The notes under the pieces were generated by a model, which ran no database searches, was not told where the DNA came from, and saw only the letters and a program-made list of their open reading frames with translations. From NCBI GenBank assembly GCA_945877575.1, contig CAMDUE010000010.1, forward strand, positions 1-64,000: DNA of 64,000 bases. Direction: 5' to 3'. Source of the stretch: Chitinophaga pinensis (GTDB lineage Bacteria; Bacteroidota; Bacteroidia; NS11-12g; UBA955). This document shows, one piece after another, positions 1 through 9,332 of this stretch (its first letter is position 1; each line of letters begins with the position of its first letter). Made by a program: the position numbers and the translations under genes.

Positions 1-336
<336 letters not shown>

Positions 337-495
337 AAAAGTTGTTTGACCCGGCTTCCCAAAGTATTTTTACTTGTTGGGTGGCTTGCTATTCCTTACC
401 TTTTCTTTCAAAGAACTTTATAAATCTGCTGACCCTCTTCACGATTCGCAGCACTTTATTTTTTTTTGTTTTTCCGTTCCTTCCGAAGCGGGTTG
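337..495 (-). promoter_or_regulatory. 16S rRNA leader with boxA-like element
   Basis: This is the transcribed leader between the proximal rrn promoter and the 16S 5' end; no protein gene is supported here. At 405-415 (minus strand) lies GTTCTTTGAAA, which resembles the boxA antitermination signal of rRNA leaders. The functional role is inferred from position and similarity only. The wider 337-686 gap holds only this leader and the two promoters; I see no queA terminator in it. Confidence 0.55.
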
Positions 496-525
496 CAAAG
501 GTACAAAACTTTTTGACTTTTACAA
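496..525 (-). promoter_or_regulatory. rrn promoter P2 (proximal)
   Basis: On the minus strand a -33 TTG (523-525) is followed after exactly 19 nt by the -7 box TACCTTTG (496-503). This matches the Bacteroidota primary sigma consensus TTG-N(17-23)-TAnnTTTG. It lies about 160 nt upstream of the 16S 5' end. Confidence 0.85.
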
Positions 526-601
526 CTCTTTTTAAAAAATAATTTGACTTTTTTTCGTCTCCTTGTTTTCTAATTCTTTTCTCTGTTTCAGAACGGGACT
601 G

Positions 602-632
602 CAAAAGTACTACTTATTTCTACATTTCCAAA
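602..632 (-). promoter_or_regulatory. rrn promoter P1 (distal)
   Basis: On the minus strand TTTG (629-632) is followed after 19 nt by the -7 box TACTTTTG (602-609). Spacing is identical to the proximal promoter 106 bp downstream, so the rRNA operon appears to have two tandem promoters. It starts about 55 bp past the queA stop. Confidence 0.85.
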
Positions 633-686
633 CCCTTCCCCAGAAAAAATTCAACAAAATGTACTAAGTCGCACATTTTCAGTCTA

Positions 687-1862
687 CTAAAATTTAATAT
701 TATTTTTACCTCTTAGTAAACTACCGTCACCATAGCTTAAGAAACGGTAACCTTCGCTTAATGCTGCCTTATATATATCCGTCCAAACGTCCCCAACAAA
801 AGCGGAAATTAACATCAATAAGGTTGATTTAGGCTGATGAAAGTTGGTAATTAGTGATTGTGTTAGTCTGAATTCAAACCCCGGAACCATGAAAATCTGT
901 GTTTCGCCGTGTAACTCCCCTCCCCTTTTCGCAATTTCTTGCCTCAATGCCTCCAATGACTCTCTCGTAGAAAACTGTAAATACCTTAAATCATATGAAT
1001 CTGATGCCGACACAAAGACCTCATCCAATTCATTCAACAAGATCTTGGCTCCTAATATGGGTAAGCTTTCAAGTAATCGGCAAGCAGTTGTGCCCACGGC
1101 AGTGACTCCATAGGACTGATTCAATAAAGAATCAATCAAATCAAGACCTATCTCAAACCTTTCCGCATGCATCTCATGTTCGTCTGCCGTGGTTGCCGTC
1201 ACGGGTTTGAAGGTGCCCGCACCTACATGTAAGGTGAGCTCCCGTTTTTGCAAACCCCTTTGATCCAATCGCAACTGTAACTCTTCGGTGAAATGAAGCG
1301 ATGCTGTTGGTGCCGCTACCGCCCCGTCCTTTTGAGCAAAGATGGCCTGATAATCTAATTTATCTTTATCACTTATCTGTCTCTCTATATAAGGTGGTAA
1401 TGGAACCTCACCAAAATGTTCAATGGCCTCAGGAATTGAGTCTAAATCAGAAATCAATTCCACGTGGTTTTTCTCTCTGTCTGCCCATTGAACCGACAAC
1501 GTATGTCCGTTTTGTGAAATTCGCAAAACATCACCCTCCCTAAATTTGCGTCTATTGCCAATCATGGCGTGCCAATGGGTCCAATCAGAATTCAATGGAT
1601 TTAGCAAGAATACCTGGATCTCTTGTCCTTTATCATTGGTAAACCAGAATCTGGCTGGAATCACCTTGGTGTTATTCACCACGAACAATTGGTTAAAATC
1701 CAAGAACTGGTCCAATTCTGAAAACCTAGAATGGGTCAACCCTTCTTGGTTATACACTAAAAGCTTCGCGCTGTCTCTCGGAGAAGCAGGCTCATAAGCA
1801 ATTCGATCATCTGACAGTGCATAATCAAATTGATCTACAGCAATTGGCGGAATACCCGTCAT
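687..1862 (-). CDS. queA: S-adenosylmethionine:tRNA ribosyltransferase-isomerase QueA
   Basis: QueA transfers and isomerises the ribosyl group of S-adenosylmethionine onto 7-aminomethyl-7-deazaguanine in tRNA, giving epoxyqueuosine in the queuosine pathway; it is cytosolic. The 391-residue product shows the family blocks LFVVNNTKVIPARF near residue 60, THVGAGTF-type LHVGAGTFKPV near 215, TTACRLLESLP near 260 and the C-terminal NFHQPKSTLLMLISAF. It is longer than the roughly 340-350 residues of E. coli QueA, which is usual for one of the Bacteroidota subtypes. The ATG at 1860-1862 follows the rdgB stop by 3 nt, so it is probably translated with rdgB as the last gene of the carA-to-queA run. 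The rrn promoters follow on the same strand. Confidence 0.95.
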   Translation of the reverse strand: MTGIPPIAVDQFDYALSDDRIAYEPASPRDSAKLLVYNQEGLTHSRFSELDQFLDFNQLFVVNNTKVIPARFWFTNDKGQEIQVFLLNPLNSDWTHWHAMIGNRRKFREGDVLRISQNGHTLSVQWADREKNHVELISDLDSIPEAIEHFGEVPLPPYIERQISDKDKLDYQAIFAQKDGAVAAPTASLHFTEELQLRLDQRGLQKRELTLHVGAGTFKPVTATTADEHEMHAERFEIGLDLIDSLLNQSYGVTAVGTTACRLLESLPILGAKILLNELDEVFVSASDSYDLRYLQFSTRESLEALRQEIAKRGGELHGETQIFMVPGFEFRLTQSLITNFHQPKSTLLMLISAFVGDVWTDIYKAALSEGYRFLSYGDGSLLRGKNNIKF

Positions 1863-1865
1863 ATA

Positions 1866-2477
1866 TTAATGTAACAAATTTGTCTGTGTCAAGTTTTGCA
1901 AGAACACTTTCATTTCCGCTAGTGCACGAGATCTGTGCGACAACGAATTCTTGATTGATTCACCTAGTTCTGCAAAGGTCTTATCGAAACCTTCGGGAAT
2001 GAATAACGGATCGTATCCAAATCCTTTGTTTCCTTTGGATTCAATATCAATGGAACCGTATACACGTCCCTCGAAAAAAACAGGTTCGGAAGTAAAACCC
2101 ACGGCACAAATAACCGTGATGAAGTACGCCGACCGATCTGTGGATTCATTTAACTCTTGGAGCAACTTCTGATTATTTGCCTGATGGTTGACTGGTTGGC
2201 CTTGTATTTGTGCGTAACGCGCAGAGTGAATACCTGGAGCGCCATTCAGAACATGAACGCAAAGTCCGGAGTCATCAGCAAAACATGGAAGGCCACTTGC
2301 TTGATGAAATGCCAATGCTTTTAAGAGGGCATTGCCTTGAAAAGTATCTGCGGTTTCATCAACGTCAATATCTATTCCGATATCACGAGGAGAAATTACC
2401 TCTGAAAAACCCTGCAAAATGCTTTGGGCTTCCTCTATTTTATGTTGGTTGTTGGTAGCAAAAAGCCAACGGTTCAT
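1866..2477 (-). CDS. rdgB: non-canonical purine NTP pyrophosphatase RdgB/HAM1
   Basis: This enzyme hydrolyses ITP, dITP and XTP to the monophosphates and so keeps deaminated purines out of DNA and RNA. The 203-residue protein is of normal family length. Visible motifs are FATNNQHKIEEA at the N terminus (substrate loop with Lys), FADDSGLCV near residue 67, GAPGIHSARYA near 79, GFGYDPLF near 150 and SHRSRALAEM near 180. It starts with ATG at 2475-2477, 2 nt after the scoA stop, and ends 3 nt before queA, which supports co-transcription with both. Confidence 0.96.
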   Translation of the reverse strand: MNRWLFATNNQHKIEEAQSILQGFSEVISPRDIGIDIDVDETADTFQGNALLKALAFHQASGLPCFADDSGLCVHVLNGAPGIHSARYAQIQGQPVNHQANNQKLLQELNESTDRSAYFITVICAVGFTSEPVFFEGRVYGSIDIESKGNKGFGYDPLFIPEGFDKTFAELGESIKNSLSHRSRALAEMKVFLQNLTQTNLLH

Positions 2478-2479
2478 GA

Positions 2480-3178
2480 TTAAGATTTTGCGCGAACAGT
2501 ACGCTGTTCAATGCGTTTTTCGTAGTTGGAACCTTGAAATATTCTGTGAACGAAGATGCCAGGCACATGAATGTGGTTGGGATCTAATTCACCCACTGGA
2601 ACTAACTCTTCTACTTCGGCAATGGTGATTTTACCGGCCATGGCCATCATGGTATTGAAATTACGGGCTGTATCTTTAAAAATCAGATTACCGTATCTAT
2701 CACCCTTCCATGCCTTCACAATGGCAAAGTCAGCATCAAAAGCATGTTCCATTAGGTAGGTTTTACCATTAAACATGCGGGTTTCTTTGCCTTCGGCTAC
2801 TTCAGTACCTACACCAGCTGGTGTAAAAAAGGCAGGAATTCCAGCACCGGCCGCTCTACAACGCTCAGCCAAGGTACCTTGTGGAATGAGGTCTACTTCT
2901 AATTCGCCGGAAAGTAGCTGACGTTCAAACTCGGCGTTCTCGCCTACATAAGAACTAATCATCTTTTTCACTTGCTTTTTTTGCAACATCAGACCGATTC
3001 CAAAATCATCCACACCTGCATTGTTTGAAATACAGGTAAGTCCATTCACACCGCTTTCCACCAAAGCAGCAATACTGTTTTCTGGGATACCACAAAGTCC
3101 AAAACCACCCAACATGAGGGTTTGATTGTTTGTAATATCAAAAATAGCGTCTTTGGCGTTATTGAAAACTTTATTCAT
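2480..3178 (-). CDS. scoA: 3-oxoacid CoA-transferase subunit A
   Basis: This is the alpha subunit of succinyl-CoA:3-ketoacid CoA-transferase, which moves CoA from succinyl-CoA to acetoacetate in ketone-body type metabolism. The product has 232 residues and shows the family motif GGFGLCGIPENSI near residue 25, SNNAGVDDFG near 52, IPQGTLAERCRAAGAGIPAFFTPAGVGT near 100-125 and ARNFN near 170. The ATG at 3176-3178 lies inside the end of clpS (8-nt overlap), suggesting translational coupling. The beta subunit, which carries the catalytic glutamate and usually lies directly downstream, is absent; rdgB follows instead. Activity therefore needs a scoB elsewhere. Confidence 0.93.
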   Translation of the reverse strand: MNKVFNNAKDAIFDITNNQTLMLGGFGLCGIPENSIAALVESGVNGLTCISNNAGVDDFGIGLMLQKKQVKKMISSYVGENAEFERQLLSGELEVDLIPQGTLAERCRAAGAGIPAFFTPAGVGTEVAEGKETRMFNGKTYLMEHAFDADFAIVKAWKGDRYGNLIFKDTARNFNTMMAMAGKITIAEVEELVPVGELDPNHIHVPGIFVHRIFQGSNYEKRIEQRTVRAKS

Positions 3179-3464
3179 ATTCTGATTCTAAAACGGCCGA
3201 AAGTCCTTTTTCAATCAATGTTTGACAAATAGGCTTTAGGGATTGTTGCGGACCTTTTTTAACAGCGTATTTACCTTTTGTATGCACAAACCAAGCGCAT
3301 TGTTCTGCTTGTATTTCGTCATGTCCGCAGTATTTCACTAAGCAATCAATCACCCAATCAAACGTATTTACTTCGTCATTGTACAGAACAATAGACCAAT
3401 CGCTGGTTCTGCTGTTTGCAAGCAGGGCTTGAATTGATTCTTCTAAATCGTAATTGTTAAGCAT
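3171..3464 (-). CDS. clpS: ATP-dependent Clp protease adaptor ClpS
   Basis: ClpS binds N-end rule substrates and delivers them to the ClpAP or ClpCP protease. The open frame continues upstream to 3617, but that extension lies inside plsY in another frame and has no ClpS character. The ATG at 3462-3464 gives a 97-residue protein of normal length. The core is recognisable: VLYNDEVNTFDWVIDCLVKY near residues 25-45 (usual form YNDDxxTxExVI) and AWFVHTKGKYAVKKG near 57-72, with the conserved histidine and glycine. Its start overlaps plsY by 8 nt and its stop overlaps scoA by 8 nt, a tightly coupled arrangement. The function is clear from motifs; the ClpA/C partner is not in the window. Confidence 0.9.
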   Translation of the reverse strand: MLNNYDLEESIQALLANSRTSDWSIVLYNDEVNTFDWVIDCLVKYCGHDEIQAEQCAWFVHTKGKYAVKKGPQQSLKPICQTLIEKGLSAVLESEYE

Positions 3465-4137
3465 GATTCCTGTGTTTAGGTAACAATTTAGCTTTGTTTT
3501 CGTTTCCTTGGATGAGCCTTTGGATGTTTTTTCGGTGAGTATAAACCACCAACACTGATATTGCAATCGTAAAAGCAATGACTGTGGGTTGTTTGTATTC
3601 GGGATGTTCAATTCCAAAGATCTTCACAAAAAGAACTGGAATACTCAACCCTGCAAGCATGGATCCCACACTCACAAAACGGGTTGAAAATAGAATCACC
3701 AAGAAAAGTCCAATAGCTATGAGAGCGATCCAATAATTAATAGCAATGATTAAACCGCCCAAGGTGGCTATACCTTTTCCTCCTCTAAATCCGGCAAAGA
3801 TGGGGAATAGATGTCCCAAAACAGCAGCCATACCATATCCCAACATAAGATTGACCTTTTGGTAATCTCCAATTTGAGAGATTTCAGGGTTTTGAAAATA
3901 TTCATAACCAATGACCAATTTTGCTGCTAAAAATCCCTTTAAAATATCCAGTAGCAAAACCACGGTACCTGGGCCTTTTCCTAAAACACGGAATACATTT
4001 GTAGCTCCTGCGTTTCCGCTTCCATAATCACGAACATCTTTACCAAAAAAGGCTTTGCCAATCCATACTGCATTGGGAATAGAACCCAGCAGATAAGCAA
4101 TAAAACCGAAGGTTAGAAGCCACTCAATTTGGAACAT
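3457..4137 (-). CDS. plsY: acyl-phosphate:glycerol-3-phosphate acyltransferase PlsY
   Basis: PlsY is the integral inner-membrane enzyme that acylates glycerol-3-phosphate from acyl phosphate, the first step of phospholipid synthesis. The 226-residue protein has the three cytoplasmic signature loops: LGSIPNAVWIGK near residue 18 followed by DYGSGNAGATNVFRVLGK near 37-54, and FAGFRGGKGIATLGG near 115-130. Five or so hydrophobic segments surround them. The ATG at 4135-4137 lies 11 nt after the eno stop. The last 8 nt overlap the clpS start. Confidence 0.96.
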   Translation of the reverse strand: MFQIEWLLTFGFIAYLLGSIPNAVWIGKAFFGKDVRDYGSGNAGATNVFRVLGKGPGTVVLLLDILKGFLAAKLVIGYEYFQNPEISQIGDYQKVNLMLGYGMAAVLGHLFPIFAGFRGGKGIATLGGLIIAINYWIALIAIGLFLVILFSTRFVSVGSMLAGLSIPVLFVKIFGIEHPEYKQPTVIAFTIAISVLVVYTHRKNIQRLIQGNENKAKLLPKHRNHA

Positions 4138-4148
4138 AAAACGAAAGA

Positions 4149-6580
<2,432 letters not shown>

Positions 6581-6621
6581 TCGAACAATCTTTTATGAAA
6601 AAATTGTTATGCACATTGCAT

Positions 6622-7416
6622 TTAGAAACCCACATTCAATTTTGCGTATTTCTTATTTGGACCAAAATTCTTGGCCGCTTCGCGGATGTCTTTCGCTCGA
6701 TCTTTCGAATCAGGATGGGTACTCAGCCAATCGAGGTTTTCCATAGCCTTACTCTCAGGTAAATTTGCCATGTAATCCATAAATTCAGCCATTCCCTCGG
6801 GATTGATGCTCACATTGTGCAAGAGCTCAGCACCTTTTAGATCGGCTTCTTTTTCTAAACTTCTATCATAAGCAGTAGAACTCAGATGTCTTAGAACTTC
6901 TCTCACTATTTCACCGTTCCCCCCCACAATGGAGGCCAATACCCCTAACCCTACTTCCTTAATCAGTTTTTTTGTAACGTGCTCTTCGGTGATGTGAATC
7001 ATTTCATGGGCCAATACTCCAGCGAGTTGTTCGGGTGATTCGCAAGCTTCTATCAGTCCAGTGTGCACCACCAAATGTCCGCCAGGCATCGCAAAAGCAT
7101 TTACCTGATCTTTCACAATGACGTGTACTTTGAAATCTTCACGTTTGAGTTGGTTCCCTTTGCCCTTATTTCCTCCGGTTTGCAAACAAATGATATCTAC
7201 CAACGTATCAACCAAATGAATGTTCCTTTCATTTGTATCTAGGGTTTCTTGTTGTTGGATAGCGTCCCACATTTGATCGCCAAACTCCTTACCAATTTCA
7301 ATATTTACATCATCGATGTGGAATATCTTTTTCCAAGGAATTTCTTTAAGTCCAGCATAAATGGCCATACCAATTAAGGCAATAAGCAAAAACCGGAAAA
7401 GCGTTTTATTCATCAT
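6622..7416 (-). CDS. M48 family zinc metalloprotease, exported or membrane-anchored
   Basis: This is a 264-residue peptidase of the M48 (Ste24/HtpX/BepA-like) group. One N-terminal hydrophobic segment (residues 5-22) acts as a signal peptide or anchor, placing the catalytic domain in the periplasm. The zinc site is visible as LAHEMIHITEEH near residues 133-144 and the third ligand in YDRSLEKEADLKGAELL near 183-199; the LSTHPDSKDRAKDI motif near 235 is typical of the family. A general role in envelope protein quality control is inferred from family, with no known substrate. It overlaps the DUF4870-like gene by 11 nt and ends 41 nt before carA. Confidence 0.88.
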   Translation of the reverse strand: MMNKTLFRFLLIALIGMAIYAGLKEIPWKKIFHIDDVNIEIGKEFGDQMWDAIQQQETLDTNERNIHLVDTLVDIICLQTGGNKGKGNQLKREDFKVHVIVKDQVNAFAMPGGHLVVHTGLIEACESPEQLAGVLAHEMIHITEEHVTKKLIKEVGLGVLASIVGGNGEIVREVLRHLSSTAYDRSLEKEADLKGAELLHNVSINPEGMAEFMDYMANLPESKAMENLDWLSTHPDSKDRAKDIREAAKNFGPNKKYAKLNVGF

Positions 7417-7840
7417 TTTTTTTGAAAAAAGTATCGGTTAAATCAGCAAACAGCCACAATCTTAGGTGTTTTCCTTTTCTCACTTGAACTGCAGCGACAA
7501 TGGTCGCAAAAAACTCGACCAAATTAAGCACTCCAATACCAATCATATATCCAATGTATTCATTTGAAATGGGTTCATCCCAAAACAAAATGCTGATGGT
7601 CCACCAAAATCCTCGGGTATTCAAAAGAAAAAGTACTGCTTGACTCAACAATGCCTGAGTACAATGCCATCTTACAAATGGACTAGACTTTCTATTCCCT
7701 AAAAAGAAAATCAAGGTAGCAATTAGATTTACAATAGGCAAAGGCAGACCTGCAACAATTGCTACCACTGACATCACATAAGAGTTCGAGGCTTTCTCTC
7801 GATCTCCTTCAGAGATATATTCAAAGGTAATTTTTGACAT
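7406..7840 (-). CDS. DUF4870/Tic20-like small membrane protein
   Basis: This 144-residue protein has about three hydrophobic helices (near residues 22-48, 63-80 and 93-118). The segment SSPFVRWHCTQALLSQAVLF resembles the V(R)xHxxQAL signature of DUF4870/Tic20-like proteins. No biochemical role is known for these in bacteria. It overlaps the start of the M48 protease gene by 11 nt and follows the TM2 gene by 9 nt, so the three probably form one small envelope operon. The assignment rests on motif and topology only. Confidence 0.7.
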   Translation of the reverse strand: MSKITFEYISEGDREKASNSYVMSVVAIVAGLPLPIVNLIATLIFFLGNRKSSPFVRWHCTQALLSQAVLFLLNTRGFWWTISILFWDEPISNEYIGYMIGIGVLNLVEFFATIVAAVQVRKGKHLRLWLFADLTDTFFKKNDE

Positions 7841-7849
7841 GAAATGTTA

Positions 7850-8188
7850 TCAATACAAATGCATTTGTATCAAATCCCAATTCTTATTTCTAGCTGCATC
7901 TTGAATCATGAACCAATCTACAATAGCCCATATTCCACAACCACCCATGGTTAGCAATTTGCCAATACCTAAACCGGTATCGCCCAAAACAAAACGATCA
8001 ATTCCTAAAGAACCGCCCAAAATAGAAAAAATCAATAAATTGGAAGGGTCTTTGTACTGAATTGAGTTGATGAGCATCCACTTATCATCATTCATTTGTT
8101 TCAAACGCTCAACAAGCATGGGCATTTTCGAAGTATCAAAATACTTTGAGTTGTTTGCGATAAAAAGGTCGATTTTTTGTTGTTCCAT
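7850..8188 (-). CDS. TM2 domain-containing membrane protein
   Basis: The product has 112 residues. Its C-terminal half carries a TM2 domain: a first helix with FSILGGSLGIDRFVLGDTGLGIGKLL near residues 55-82 and a second helix GGCGIWAIVDWFMI near 85-98, with the conserved Asp-Arg-Phe between turns and the terminal Asp-Trp. The N-terminal 50 residues are soluble and charged. TM2 proteins are two-helix membrane proteins of unknown role in bacteria. The start is ATG at 8186-8188; a TAATTTG sequence lies 7 nt upstream and may be a variant -7 box. Confidence 0.8.
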   Translation of the reverse strand: MEQQKIDLFIANNSKYFDTSKMPMLVERLKQMNDDKWMLINSIQYKDPSNLLIFSILGGSLGIDRFVLGDTGLGIGKLLTMGGCGIWAIVDWFMIQDAARNKNWDLIQMHLY

Positions 8189-8228
8189 AGCGGGGCAAAT
8201 TACAAAAAAATCATTGATTTACAATTCT

Positions 8229-9269
8229 TCAATGTTCCTTGGGTCTAATTATTGAGAAGAAAATACTCGCAGCCAATATTCCCACAATAATGATTAAATT
8301 ATGAAAATGTGAAAACCCAAGTTTGTGAAAATAATCCTCTAATAGCATTTTCAACCCTATGTATACCAATATGATAGACAATCCATATTTCAGGGCATAG
8401 AACTTATCAATTCCATATCCAATCAAGAAATATAGGCTTCTCAATCCCAAAAGAGCGAAGATATTGCTAAAGAAAACCAAATAGGGATCTGTGGTAACAC
8501 CAAATACCGCAGGTACGCTATCTACCGCAAAAACCACGTCGGTTAATTCAATAATGATCAGAACTACAAATAAAATGGTGGCGTGCCATTTACCGTTTTC
8601 TTTGATGAAAAAATTTCCGCGATCAGTAGACACGTTGGTTACGGGCATGATTTTTTTCACCCATCTCATCACAAAATGATTTTCTGTATCCAATTCTTCA
8701 TCTTCTTGGTGCATGAGCATTTTAATTCCTGAAAACATCAAGAAAGCTCCAAATACATACAGCACCCAGTGAAATTGTTGAATGGCTGCACTGCCCAAGT
8801 ACACAAAGATGAATCTCAAAATCATGGCGCCTAATACACCCCATACCAAGATTTTTCGTTCGTGTTTTTCTTCTACTTTGAAGGACTTAAATATCAGCAA
8901 CATCACAAACAGGTTGTCTATACTCAATGCATACTCCAACAGGAATCCCGATAAGTATGCTAGAGCTGATGCCGTTTGAAAGTTGTGCATGGATTGCTCC
9001 AAATCATTGGTTATGGTGAAGCTATTTCCGTGAACGGATGTATACTTCTGCAGGCCTGAAAAATCATGTATGGCATGCAATTGAGGAGAAAAATAATAAA
9101 CCCCTAGAACAGATAACAAACCCAGTCCAAACCACCCAGCACTCCTCAATGCGCTTTGCTTAAATGTGGGTTTGGTGGCAGACTCTCCGCTCAACAAGCC
9201 TAGATCTAGAACCAATGCCGATAGAATGATTACAATAAAAATTAGTGAGGTTATAAAAGATTCTCCCAT
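8229..9269 (-). CDS. TerC family integral membrane protein (Alx-like)
   Basis: TerC-family proteins are multi-spanning inner-membrane proteins tied to tellurite resistance and, for Alx and MntP-like relatives, manganese export. This protein has 8-9 hydrophobic segments. The acidic motif ALSIDNLFVMLLIFKSF near residues 114-130 and ELTDVVFAVDSVPAVFGVT near 235-255 are the family's metal-site helices. The open frame starts at 9311, but the ATG at 9267-9269 (MGESF) begins directly at the first membrane segment and a TATTTTTG -7 box sits 7 nt upstream of it, so I choose this start (346 residues). It is divergent from the S46 peptidase gene. Confidence 0.88.
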   Translation of the reverse strand: MGESFITSLIFIVIILSALVLDLGLLSGESATKPTFKQSALRSAGWFGLGLLSVLGVYYFSPQLHAIHDFSGLQKYTSVHGNSFTITNDLEQSMHNFQTASALAYLSGFLLEYALSIDNLFVMLLIFKSFKVEEKHERKILVWGVLGAMILRFIFVYLGSAAIQQFHWVLYVFGAFLMFSGIKMLMHQEDEELDTENHFVMRWVKKIMPVTNVSTDRGNFFIKENGKWHATILFVVLIIIELTDVVFAVDSVPAVFGVTTDPYLVFFSNIFALLGLRSLYFLIGYGIDKFYALKYGLSIILVYIGLKMLLEDYFHKLGFSHFHNLIIIVGILAASIFFSIIRPKEH

Positions 9270-9295
9270 TGATTTGCAAAAATACTCGGGAAATA

Positions 9296-9327
9296 TTGTT
9301 AAAACTACCACTCAAGGTTTAGTTTTG
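9296..9327 (+). promoter_or_regulatory. promoter of the S46 peptidase gene
   Basis: TTG (9296-9298), 21-nt spacer, then TAGTTTTG (9320-9327). The -7 box ends 5 nt before the ATG at 9333. The divergent terC-like gene has its own -7 box, TATTTTTG, on the minus strand at 9277-9284. Confidence 0.65.
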
Positions 9328-9332
9328 TAGGA

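Noticed and set aside
389..604. Basic 71-residue ORF on the minus strand and its plus-strand partner
   Set aside because: It covers the rrn promoters and leader, is low in complexity and resembles no protein.
3465..3617. N-terminal extension of clpS
   Set aside because: It lies wholly inside plsY in another frame and has no ClpS similarity.
9304..9315. -33 element for the TerC-like gene
   Set aside because: The only TTG on the minus strand is 28 nt from the -7 box, outside the accepted 17-23 nt spacing.
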